Positions 1-5,598 are shown, counted from the stretch's first letter. The stretch: 5,598 bases of DNA from a bacterium HR32 (GCA_002898935.1 BEII01000137.1:1-5598); one strand, 5' to 3'. Notes: a model not told the origin generated them from the sequence alone. A program made the numbers and translations.

Positions 1-1043
1 TGGACTCCGTAGTCCATGTAGTTCACCACCTCGTCCTCCGGAGTACGCAGGTACTCCGGGACCAGGCTGAAGGCACGACGCAGCACCTCCGGCCGGCGGG
101 TGTAGAAGGCGGTGCAGTCGATCGGGGTGAACAGCCACTTGTGGGGGTTCACGAGGAACGAGTCCGCCCGCTCGCAGCCCCGCAGCACCCACCGCATCTC
201 GGGCAAAATGGCGGCGGCCCCGCCGTAGGCGGCATCCACGTGCAGCCACAGGCCGTACCGCTCGCACACGTCTGCCACTTCGTCCACCGGGTCCACGCTG
301 GTGGTGGAGGTGGTGCCCACGGTGGCCACCACGCACACGGGCCGCCAGCCGGCGCGCAGGTCCTCCCGGACCGCGTCCTCCAGGGCGTCGGCCCGCATGC
401 GGTACTCACCGTCCGTGGGGATCTTCCGGCAGCCTTCCTGGCCGAGCCCCAGCACGATGGCCGCCTTCTCCACGCTGGAGTGCGCCTGCTCGGAGGTGTA
501 CAGGCGCAGCCTCGGCAGGTCCCGGCCGGCCATCCCCCGGGTCCGGATGCCCAAGTCCAAAGCCTCCCGCGCCGCCGCCACCGCGCACAGGGTGGCCACG
601 GAGGCGGTGTCCATGATCACGCCGAACTGCTGGGGGAGCCCGAGCATCTGCCGCAGCCAGTCCAGCGTCACCTGCTCGAGCTCCGTCGCCGCCGGGCTCG
701 TCCGCCACAGCATGCCGTTCACGTTGAGCGCCGCAGACAGCATCTCCCCCAGCACCCCGGGCGCGGAGCCCGTGATGGCGAAGTACGCGAAGAAGGCGGG
801 GTGGTTCCAGTGGGTGATCCCCGGGAGGATCGCGCGCTCGAAGTCCGCGAACACCGCCTCGAAGGGTTCGGGGTCCTGCGGCGGAGCGCTCGGGAGGCTC
901 CTGCGCACCTGGCCGGGCCTGGCGCGGCTCAGGACCGGGTAGCGCTCCGAACCGGCCAGGTAGTCCGCGATCCACCGGCCGAGCCGCGCGGCCGCTTCGG
1001 CAAACCCCCGTTCCGCTTCGTGCAGGTCTCCGGTAGTGTCCAT
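1..1043 (-). CDS. Group II PLP-dependent decarboxylase, aromatic-L-amino-acid type (C-terminus cut by window edge)
   Basis: The frame reads 347 codons from an ATG at 1043-1041 and runs off the left edge with no stop. Family members are about 480 residues, so roughly the last quarter is missing. The fold-type I PLP signatures appear in order: a TASVATL stretch (146-152) matching the phosphate-binding SASEATL loop of animal aromatic amino acid decarboxylase; H188 in AHSSVEKA, the His that stacks on the PLP ring; D270 in HVDAAYGG, which contacts the pyridine nitrogen; and K302 in NPHKWL, the Schiff-base lysine. The N-terminal HWNHPAFFAYF (78-88) also matches the family. The expected reaction is cytosolic decarboxylation of an aromatic amino acid to its amine, as a dimer. 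Substrate cannot be assigned, and neighbours do not reveal a pathway. GAGGGG lies 5 nt before the ATG. It is divergent from the first cyclase gene. Confidence 0.93.
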   Translation of the reverse strand, partial: MDTTGDLHEAERGFAEAAARLGRWIADYLAGSERYPVLSRARPGQVRRSLPSAPPQDPEPFEAVFADFERAILPGITHWNHPAFFAYFAITGSAPGVLGEMLSAALNVNGMLWRTSPAATELEQVTLDWLRQMLGLPQQFGVIMDTASVATLCAVAAAREALDLGIRTRGMAGRDLPRLRLYTSEQAHSSVEKAAIVLGLGQEGCRKIPTDGEYRMRADALEDAVREDLRAGWRPVCVVATVGTTSTTSVDPVDEVADVCERYGLWLHVDAAYGGAAAILPEMRWVLRGCERADSFLVNPHKWLFTPIDCTAFYTRRPEVLRRAFSLVPEYLRTPEDEVVNYMDYGV

Positions 1044-1048
1044 CTTGG

Positions 1049-1054
1049 CCCCTC
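1049..1054 (-). promoter_or_regulatory. Ribosome binding site of the PLP decarboxylase
   Basis: GAGGGG on the minus strand ends 5 nt before the ATG at 1043. It fixes this start over any further upstream codon. Confidence 0.6.
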
Positions 1055-1091
1055 GGTTGCTCTTACTCCCTCAGCCGGCCTTGGGGTGACG

Positions 1092-1097
1092 GGAGGG
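1092..1097 (+). promoter_or_regulatory. Ribosome binding site of the first membrane cyclase (GTG start)
   Basis: GGAGGG, within a longer purine run (1091-1099), ends 5 nt before the GTG at 1103. This supports the GTG as the real start; the protein reaches its first hydrophobic segment about 18 residues later. Confidence 0.65.
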
Positions 1098-1102
1098 AGC
1101 CC

Positions 1103-2338
1103 GTGACCACGACTGCGCCCGGGGCTGCACCGGAGGCACGACCCCGGGCATACCGAGTGTACACCGCCGCGTGGGCTGCCGCGGGAGGGGTGCTCTTGGT
1201 CTTTGCGCTCCCCGCCGCGGCTCAGTTCCCGCCGGGCTACCTGCTGTTCTTGGGGCTCGCACTGGTCGGCAACCTGTTCTTCGTCCCCCTGTGGGGCGGG
1301 CTACGGCTCAGCCTCCAGGTGACGCTCGCGCCCGTGTGGCTGTTCGGATGGCAGGCCGCGCCGCCCATCTTCCTGCTGTCTGCGCCCGTGGCCATGCGCA
1401 GCCTGCGCGCGGACCGCGACCGGGCGCTGCTGTACTTCGGGAACGGGACGGTGTGGACGTCTGCGGCGGGCGCCCTGTTCCAGGCCGTGCACCCCAGCTG
1501 GAGCCCGGTCCCCACCTGGCACGACGTGGCCAGCGTCCTCGGGTCTGGGCTCGTGTTCGTCGTAGGCAACCTGGCTACGGCTGCCTACGGCCGCGCGCTC
1601 GCCACCGGCGACCGGTCCCTCCTGCAGCCTGGCCGGTTCTTGGCCACCGCGGCCACGGTGTTCGCCTGCTACGTGCCCCTCGCCTACCTCCTGGTCCTCA
1701 CCTTCCAGGCGGGTCCGGCACCGCACGTGCTGACCGTGGGCGTGTGGCTGTTGACCGGGCTCGCCATGAAGGGCATGGTGGAGACCCGGGAGGCCAACGA
1801 GCGGCTGCAAAGAACCCTGCGGGAGCTCGAGCAGCTGTCGCTCACCGACCCCCTCACGGGCCTGTCGAACCGCCGCCACTTCATGCGGGTGCTCCCGCAG
1901 GAGCTGCAGCGCCACAGCCGCACAGGCCAGCCCCTTTCGGTGTTGGTGCTGGACCTGCGCAGCCTCAAGTGGGTGAACGATCGGTACGGCCACGCCGCCG
2001 GGGACGAGGCGCTGCGGAAGGTCGCAGAGGGGTTTCGCAGCCGGCTCCGGGGCTCCGACCTGGCGTTCCGCATCGGCGGGGACGAGTTTGCGGTGCTGCT
2101 GCCTGCCACCGACACCGCGGGCGCGCTACGGGTGGCGGAGGACCTAGTCCGGATCCTCAGTTGCGCCCGGCTGGAGGAGGCTCCGGACGCGCGGCTGGAG
2201 GGGAGCATCGGCGTGGCTACGTTCCCGCACCACGCCCGCGACCCGGACCCGCTGATCGCGGCAGCGGACGCGGCGCTGTACCGGGCCAGGGAGCTCGGGG
2301 TGTCGGTCGCGTCTGCTCCCGCCGCGGAGCCTGCCTGA
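1103..2338 (+). CDS. Membrane-anchored diguanylate cyclase (GGDEF)
   Basis: The 411-residue product has a hydrophobic N-terminal half and a cytoplasmic GGDEF domain. About seven candidate membrane segments lie near 19-40, 45-64, 72-95, 107-128, 143-163, 179-201 and 207-225. A short charged helix (226-246) leads into LTDPLTGLSNRR (247-258). GGDEF is at 325-329, preceded by the inhibitory-site motif RGSD (316-319) at the usual five-residue spacing, so product inhibition by c-di-GMP is likely. By comparison with PleD, the first metal Asp (D284), guanine-binding N292 and D301 are kept, but the usual DxD reads DLR (284-286). The C-terminal helix ALYRAREL (391-398) is complete. The expected reaction is two GTP to c-di-GMP. 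The membrane domain presumably senses a signal; I recognise no named sensor family. It starts at GTG and ends 13 bp from the convergent HD gene. Confidence 0.93.
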   Translation: MTTTAPGAAPEARPRAYRVYTAAWAAAGGVLLVFALPAAAQFPPGYLLFLGLALVGNLFFVPLWGGLRLSLQVTLAPVWLFGWQAAPPIFLLSAPVAMRSLRADRDRALLYFGNGTVWTSAAGALFQAVHPSWSPVPTWHDVASVLGSGLVFVVGNLATAAYGRALATGDRSLLQPGRFLATAATVFACYVPLAYLLVLTFQAGPAPHVLTVGVWLLTGLAMKGMVETREANERLQRTLRELEQLSLTDPLTGLSNRRHFMRVLPQELQRHSRTGQPLSVLVLDLRSLKWVNDRYGHAAGDEALRKVAEGFRSRLRGSDLAFRIGGDEFAVLLPATDTAGALRVAEDLVRILSCARLEEAPDARLEGSIGVATFPHHARDPDPLIAAADAALYRARELGVSVASAPAAEPA

Positions 2339-2351
2339 GCGCTCTTCGGGG

Positions 2352-2909
2352 TCAGGCCAGGTCCAGCTGCTCCGCGACTCCCCGCATGGCCTCCAGCACG
2401 GTGGCGATGTGGTCGTCCAACGGTACCCCGAGCTCCTCGGCACCCCGCGCGATATCCTCCCGGCTCACCGCGCGGGCAAACGCCTTGTCTTTCATCTTCC
2501 GCTTGACTGACTCCACGTCCACGTTCCGCAGCGAGCGGCCCTTGACCAGGGCCACCGCCACCACGAACCCCGTGAGTTCGTCGCACGCGAAGAGGGCCTT
2601 CTCCATGCGCGTCTGGCGGGGGAAGCCGCTGTAGTCCGCGTGGGAAAGGATGGCACGGCACCAGGACTCCGGGAGCCCTCTGCGCCGCAGCTCCTCGACG
2701 CCCACGAAGGGGTGGCCCCCTGGCCCGGGGTGAGGGTACCGTTCGTAGTCGAGGTCGTGCAGCAGCCCCACCACGCCCCAGGCTTCCTCGTCCTCTCCGA
2801 ACCTGCCTGCATAGGCGCGCATGCAGGCCTCCACAGCGAGCATGTGTTTGCGGAGGCTGGGGTTCTGAACCCACTCACAAAGGATTGCGTACGCCTGTTC
2901 GCGGTCCAA
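2352..2909 (-). CDS. Stand-alone HD-domain hydrolase (COG2316-like)
   Basis: The 185-residue protein is a single HD phosphohydrolase-type domain. Its metal-ligand pattern is H22 (KHM), H51-D52 (LLHDLDYERYP), H66 (GGHP), H90 (SHADY) and D110 (ACDELTG). The C-terminal half, with VKRKMKDKAFARAVSRED (135-152), matches what I recall of a conserved predicted hydrolase family common in Firmicutes; that assignment is from memory and its substrate is unknown. It is not an HD-GYP domain, so its position between two GGDEF genes does not make it a c-di-GMP phosphodiesterase. I chose the TTG at 2909 because GGAGGT sits 5 nt upstream and the family similarity begins there. An in-frame ATG at 3002 would give 216 residues but would overlap the divergent second cyclase gene and adds a low-complexity tail. 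It converges on the first cyclase with a 13-bp gap. Confidence 0.9.
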   Translation of the reverse strand: MDREQAYAILCEWVQNPSLRKHMLAVEACMRAYAGRFGEDEEAWGVVGLLHDLDYERYPHPGPGGHPFVGVEELRRRGLPESWCRAILSHADYSGFPRQTRMEKALFACDELTGFVVAVALVKGRSLRNVDVESVKRKMKDKAFARAVSREDIARGAEELGVPLDDHIATVLEAMRGVAEQLDLA

Positions 2910-2982
2910 TGGACACCTCCGTCCTGGATGTGGATATCCTGGCATCGAAGTTGCCTTCTGCCGTGCGTCAAGGTCTAAGGCC
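2910..2982. promoter_or_regulatory. Divergent intergenic region, HD hydrolase / second cyclase
   Basis: This 73-bp spacer lies between the TTG start of the HD gene and the ATG of the second cyclase. It must carry promoter elements for one or both. It is somewhat less GC-rich around 2930-2957. TTGACG on the minus strand (2971-2966) resembles a -35 box but lacks a good -10 at normal spacing, so no precise promoter is called. Confidence 0.35.
2915..2920 (-). promoter_or_regulatory. Ribosome binding site that sets the TTG start of the HD gene
   Basis: GGAGGT (continuing GT) on the minus strand ends 5 nt before TTG at 2909-2907. It is the best Shine-Dalgarno match near any in-frame start of this gene and decides for TTG over the ATGs at 2945 and 3002. 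Confidence 0.7.
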
Positions 2983-4008
2983 ATGGAGCGCGCCACGGAC
3001 ACAAGCCACGCTCGATCGTCTTTCAGCTACCGACTGTATGCGACCCTCTGGCTCATCGTCGGCGTGTTGCTCCTCGTGGCCTCCGTACCCGGGCTCGGCC
3101 GGGTGGACCGAACCACGTACCTGGTCTTCGCGCTCCTAGCCGTGGCCGGCAACGCCGTGGCCATCCGCTTTCCCTCCGGCGTGGTCGTGAGCATGCAGGC
3201 TCCCTTCACCTTCGCCGCGGTGTGGCTGCTCGGCTGGCAGGCGGCACCCCTCGTGAACTTCATGTCCTCCGCCATCCTGCCGCCTCTCCACGGGGTCAGC
3301 CCGTGGCGGGCGGTGGTGTTCGTGGGCAACGCCTCCCTGGCCATGTCCGCGGCCGGGTATGCCTTCTGGCGCCTAGCCGGCGGGCCGCTGCGGCCCGACG
3401 CCAGCTTGCAGGAGGCCCTGTTCCTGTTGGCCTGCAGCAGCTTGTTCTCCCTCATCAACACCGCGGCGGTGTCCGTGGGCCGCTACCTGGAGACCGGAGA
3501 CCGCGCGCACGTGGCGTTGCGAAGGCTCGCGCCGCTCGTGGGCTTCACCCTCCTAGCCTACACCCCCGTCTCCTACCTGCTCGCCCTCACCTACCAGATC
3601 AGTACCCCGGTGTTCCTGCTGACGGTGGCCGTGTGGTTGCTGGTGGGGGTCACGCTTCAGGGGTACCGGGCCAGCCGCGAGGTCTACGAGCAGCTGGAGC
3701 GGGCCACCCGCGAGCTCGAGCGGATGAGCACCACCGACCCGCTCACGGACCTGCTGAACCGCCGGGTCTTCCTGGACCTGCTGGGGCGGGAGCTCGCACG
3801 GCACCGCCGCTACGGCGACCCCGTGAGCCTCGTGCTGCTGGACCTGAGGGGGTTCAAGCGGGTCAACGACACCCTGGGCCACCAGGCCGGGGACACCGTC
3901 TTGCAGTGGGTGGCGCACGCGCTCCGCCGCAGGATCCGCCGCACCGACGCCGCCTTCCGGCTGGGCGGGGACGAGTTTGCGGTGCTTTGCCCTGGCACGG
4001 GGCTGTAA
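2983..4008 (+). CDS. Second membrane GGDEF protein, truncated inside the GGDEF domain
   Basis: The open part encodes 341 residues and is a clear paralogue of the cyclase at 1103-2338. Shared features include YRxY before the first membrane segment, WLLGWQAAP (81-89), about seven membrane segments up to residue 226, and TTDPLTDLLNRR (250-261). D287 in DLR, N295, D304, the RRTD inhibitory motif (319-322) and GGDEF (328-332) are present. Translation stops at TAA 4006-4008, nine residues after GGDEF, so the last strands and helix of the catalytic fold are missing. The product is probably inactive, though the catalytic residues themselves remain. The same frame then continues to 4200 with the expected C-terminus (see next entry), so the ancestral gene was about 405 codons, like its paralogue. 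ATG at 2983 is favoured by paralogue alignment; its upstream AAGG matches are weak. It may equally be called a pseudogene over 2983-4200. Confidence 0.85.
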   Translation: MERATDTSHARSSFSYRLYATLWLIVGVLLLVASVPGLGRVDRTTYLVFALLAVAGNAVAIRFPSGVVVSMQAPFTFAAVWLLGWQAAPLVNFMSSAILPPLHGVSPWRAVVFVGNASLAMSAAGYAFWRLAGGPLRPDASLQEALFLLACSSLFSLINTAAVSVGRYLETGDRAHVALRRLAPLVGFTLLAYTPVSYLLALTYQISTPVFLLTVAVWLLVGVTLQGYRASREVYEQLERATRELERMSTTDPLTDLLNRRVFLDLLGRELARHRRYGDPVSLVLLDLRGFKRVNDTLGHQAGDTVLQWVAHALRRRIRRTDAAFRLGGDEFAVLCPGTGL

Positions 4009-4200
4009 GGAGCCCTGGCTCTGGCGGACTCCCTTTGCCGCGCGCTGCGGGCAGGTGACGGCCTTCGTGGCGCGGACGTGACCGTCGGGGTCGCCAGCTG
4101 CCCGGAGCACGGATCCACCGTGGACGAACTGGTCCGGGCGGCGGACCGTGCACTGTACCGAGCGCGGGAAGAAGGAGCCCTGGTCCGGGCCGCGGAGTGA
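4009..4200 (+). pseudogene. C-terminal remainder of the second GGDEF domain, after an in-frame stop
   Basis: Reading on in the frame of the preceding gene gives 63 residues starting GALALADSLCRAL and ending in TGA at 4198-4200. They align without gaps at the join to GALRVAEDLVRIL of the intact paralogue, and include VTVGVASCPEHG, ADRALYRAREEG and the end of the domain. The break is therefore a single nonsense codon, not a frameshift or deletion. The replaced residue corresponds to A339 of the paralogue. Codon use still looks like functional GC-rich coding, so the lesion is recent, a sequencing error, or tolerated. It lies 7 bp from the convergent M24 peptidase stop. Confidence 0.85.
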
Positions 4201-4207
4201 ACCCTCC

Positions 4208-5422
4208 TCAGAGTACCAAGTCCAGGGGAAACGCACACAGATTCGTCGCCCGCCCGTCCGCCCCGATGGCCCACACGTCCTCGAGCCGCACCCCCGCTTC
4301 CTCCTCCGGGTAGTACAGGCCTGGCTCCACCGTCACCACCGAGCCTGGCTGAAGGACCGCGTCGTTTCCCGGGTGATCCGAAAGCCGCGGTTCCTCGTGC
4401 ACGTCCAAGCCCAACCCGTGGCCCAAACTGTGCACGTACCCAACCTGCGCGGTGGGGTCGGAGCCCACGGTCGGGTGCCCGCGGGCCTCGAAGAACTCGC
4501 ATGCCATCTTCTGCAGGTCGCTGCACCGGACCCCCGGGCGCAAGGCCTCGGTGACCATCTGGTAGCAGTCGTAGACGTCCTGGTACAGCCTGCGAACCCG
4601 CTCTGCGGGCTCGCCTACGCACCAGGTCCGGGTCATGTCGAAGTGGTAACCGCCTCCTACAGGCCTGGGGAAGATGTCGAACACGATGGGCTTACCGGCC
4701 TCCACGACTTGGTCCGCCTCACCCCTCGAGTGCGGGAGACCCGAGTCGCGGCCCTGGGCGAAAATCGTCCCCGTGTCCTCAAGGCCTTCCTCAAGCAGCC
4801 AAAGACGGATGTGGCGCTTTACGTCACCGATTCTCATGATTTCTCCATCTTGCTTGACCAAGGTCCCGCGCTCGACCCTGCAGGATCGCAGATAAGAACG
4901 CACCCGCTCAACGACCCGCTGGGTCGCCAGGCCCACCTGCCGGATCCGCTCCACCTCGTCTGGGTCTTTGGTCTCGCGGGCCACAAGCAGCACGCTGCGC
5001 CCGAACTCGCCCACCACCTCCACCCCCTCGGCGACGCGCTGAAGCTCGCTGAGGAAGGCGTACGCCGCCCCCTGGTCCATCTCGCCGTAGAAGGCCACCC
5101 GCCCCTCGACCTGCTCGTCCTCAAACACGCGCTTGAAAAGTAGCGCCCTGGCCCTGGCCAGGTTGCCCCCGGCCTGTTCGACGAGCTCCCTCCAGTTGTA
5201 CAACCCCAGGTTGCGGGTCCTGAGCCCGGTACGCTCGGCCTCGCCGCGCTCCATGGTGCCGTGGCAAAGGACTGAGGGCTGGCCTCGCTTCTTCAGGTAC
5301 ACAGTGCCGGGGATGGCACGGCCGCTCAGGACGTACAGGGTATTGGCCTCTTCTGCCCTACCTGCCACCACCAGGGCGTCCAGGCCGCGTTCTTCCATCA
5401 GCCTGTCCAGGTCAGACCGCAT
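4208..5422 (-). CDS. M24-family metallopeptidase, Xaa-Pro aminopeptidase-like
   Basis: The 404-residue protein has a creatinase-type N-terminal domain (about 1-145) and a C-terminal pita-bread catalytic domain. All five dinuclear metal ligands are visible: D249 (VFDIFP), D262 (FDMTRT), H335 (SLGHGLG), E366 (TVEPGLY) and E381 (RLEDV). H231 (LPHSRG), H331 and H342 match the accessory histidines of aminopeptidase P. The likely reaction is removal of an N-terminal residue before proline, in the cytosol; creatinase-like or other M24 activities cannot be excluded. The two metal Asp residues are 13 apart rather than the usual 11, with FPRPVGGGYH between them. I start at ATG 5422 because GGAGG lies 5 nt upstream; the in-frame GTG at 5428 overlaps that ribosome site. 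It begins 90 bp after the parB-like gene on the same strand and could share its transcript. Confidence 0.93.
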   Translation of the reverse strand: MRSDLDRLMEERGLDALVVAGRAEEANTLYVLSGRAIPGTVYLKKRGQPSVLCHGTMERGEAERTGLRTRNLGLYNWRELVEQAGGNLARARALLFKRVFEDEQVEGRVAFYGEMDQGAAYAFLSELQRVAEGVEVVGEFGRSVLLVARETKDPDEVERIRQVGLATQRVVERVRSYLRSCRVERGTLVKQDGEIMRIGDVKRHIRLWLLEEGLEDTGTIFAQGRDSGLPHSRGEADQVVEAGKPIVFDIFPRPVGGGYHFDMTRTWCVGEPAERVRRLYQDVYDCYQMVTEALRPGVRCSDLQKMACEFFEARGHPTVGSDPTAQVGYVHSLGHGLGLDVHEEPRLSDHPGNDAVLQPGSVVTVEPGLYYPEEEAGVRLEDVWAIGADGRATNLCAFPLDLVL

Positions 5423-5427
5423 CTCCA

Positions 5428-5432
5428 CCTCC
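5428..5432 (-). promoter_or_regulatory. Ribosome binding site of the M24 peptidase
   Basis: GGAGG on the minus strand ends 5 nt before ATG at 5422-5420. Because it abuts or overlaps the GTG at 5428, it excludes that codon as start. Confidence 0.65.
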
Positions 5433-5437
5433 GGGCT

Positions 5438-5453
5438 TATTTCTCGAGAAATA
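5438..5453. promoter_or_regulatory. Perfect 16-bp palindrome, candidate parS / Noc-binding site
   Basis: TATTTCTCGAGAAATA is a perfect inverted repeat with no spacer, AT-rich within GC-rich DNA. From memory, the Bacillus Noc site is TATTTCCCGGGAAATA (14 of 16 identical) and parS is TGTTTCACGTGAAACA (12 of 16). The mismatches are symmetric, as expected if a dimer selects the site. It lies 59 bp past the stop of a ParB-family gene and 15 bp before the peptidase ATG. An operator for another dimeric regulator of the peptidase is the main alternative. Confidence 0.55.
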
Positions 5454-5512
5454 TCGGGCCCCGCGGAGGGTTTGCCCCGGAGAAGGCCCTCGCAGAGGTG
5501 GACCGGGGTTTT

Positions 5513-5598
5513 CTAGCCCACAGGCCCCCCCAGGATCACCTCACAGATCCTCGCCAGGTCGTCGTCGGAGTAAAACTCGATCTCCACGAGACCCCCTC
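5513..5598 (-). CDS. parB: ParB/Spo0J (or Noc) family protein, C-terminal end only
   Basis: Only the last 27 codons and a TAG stop (5515-5513) lie in the window; the 5' part is beyond the right edge. The residues read GGLVEIEFYSDDDLARICEV followed by ILGGPVG. A glycine, then a basic or hydrophobic residue, then (I/V)EIEFYS-(D/E)-(D/E)-L-x-R-I-x-E-x-(I/L) is the pattern I associate with the C-terminal dimerisation segment of chromosomal ParB proteins. ParB loads at parS near the origin and works with ParA/Soj and SMC in chromosome segregation. The assignment rests on a short tail and cannot separate ParB from Noc. The parS/Noc-like palindrome 59 bp past the stop supports it independently. Confidence 0.62.
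   Translation of the reverse strand, partial: GGLVEIEFYSDDDLARICEVILGGPVG

Larger units (their letters stand above)
1044..1102. promoter_or_regulatory. Divergent intergenic region, decarboxylase / first cyclase
   Basis: This 59-bp gap separates two genes transcribed away from each other, so any promoters for both must lie here or inside the opposing 5' ends. It holds the ribosome binding sites of both genes. I see no convincing -35/-10 pair and no clear operator palindrome. Confidence 0.35.

Noticed and set aside
141..1106. Long open frame on the plus strand opposite the decarboxylase
   Set aside because: It is low-complexity, rich in His, Pro, Gly and Arg, and lies antisense to a protein with complete PLP-enzyme motifs; typical shadow of GC-rich coding.
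2337..2344. GAGCGCTC palindrome between the convergent first cyclase and HD genes
   Set aside because: Eight base pairs with no loop or T-run; expected by chance in GC-rich DNA and not terminator-like.
1684..2874. Long minus-strand frame spanning the first cyclase and the HD gene
   Set aside because: It crosses two well-supported genes in other frames and has a Ser/Arg/Ala-rich sequence without domain motifs.
2352..2909. HD protein as a c-di-GMP phosphodiesterase partner of the cyclases
   Set aside because: It lacks the GYP and other HD-GYP signatures and matches a separate stand-alone HD family; adjacency alone is not enough.
2966..2971. TTGACG on the minus strand as a -35 box for the HD gene
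   Set aside because: No acceptable -10 hexamer occurs 16-18 bp downstream; the nearest AT-rich GATATC is about 27 bp away.
4148..5143. Long open frame on the plus strand opposite the M24 peptidase
   Set aside because: No recognisable motifs, and it is antisense to a gene with all five metal ligands; a composition artefact.
5475..5508. Inverted repeat CCCCGG / CCGGGG with a 22-nt loop, followed by TTTT on the plus strand, as a terminator
   Set aside because: The T-run is on the plus strand while both flanking genes are on the minus strand; the loop is long and only contains a weak CCTC/GAGG stem. It is not a convincing terminator for the parB-like gene.

Overview
The window is strongly GC-rich bacterial DNA, densely coded, with clear Shine-Dalgarno sites and mixed ATG/GTG/TTG starts. 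It looks chromosomal. A ParB-family 3' end, a stand-alone HD hydrolase of a type I associate with Firmicutes, and GGDEF proteins suggest a GC-rich Firmicutes-like or other thermophile-type bacterium. That placement is inference; no rRNA or other strong phylogenetic marker is present. No tRNA, rRNA, CRISPR array, insertion sequence or phage gene was seen.

Layout, left to right: (1) 1-1043, minus: the N-terminal 347 residues of a group II PLP-dependent (aromatic amino acid type) decarboxylase, cut by the window edge. (2) 1103-2338, plus: a multi-pass membrane diguanylate cyclase with intact GGDEF and inhibitory RxxD site, divergent from the decarboxylase. (3) 2352-2909, minus: a small HD-domain hydrolase, best started at a TTG with a strong ribosome binding site. 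(4) 2983-4200, plus: a second membrane GGDEF protein, clearly a paralogue of the first. It is broken by one in-frame TAA at 4006-4008, ten codons after GGDEF begins the final part of the domain; the remaining C-terminus continues in the same frame to 4200. (5) 4208-5422, minus: a complete M24 metallopeptidase of the Xaa-Pro aminopeptidase type. (6) 5513-5598, minus: the last 27 codons of a gene whose product looks like the C-terminal dimerisation segment of ParB/Spo0J (or its paralogue Noc).

The two cyclase genes share their whole architecture, including a WLxGWQAAP signature in the membrane domain and an unusual DLR in place of the usual DxD metal-site motif. They flank the inverted HD gene, so the segment 1103-4200 reads as a duplicated cyclase pair. 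Each cyclase is divergent from an enzyme gene on its left and ends tail-to-tail with the gene on its right.

The most notable non-coding signal is a perfect 16-bp AT-rich palindrome at 5438-5453, between the parB-like gene and the peptidase. It differs from the Noc-binding consensus at two symmetric positions and from the ParB parS consensus at four. Beside a ParB-family gene, it is a good candidate for a variant parS/Noc site, and it suggests the window lies near the replication origin.
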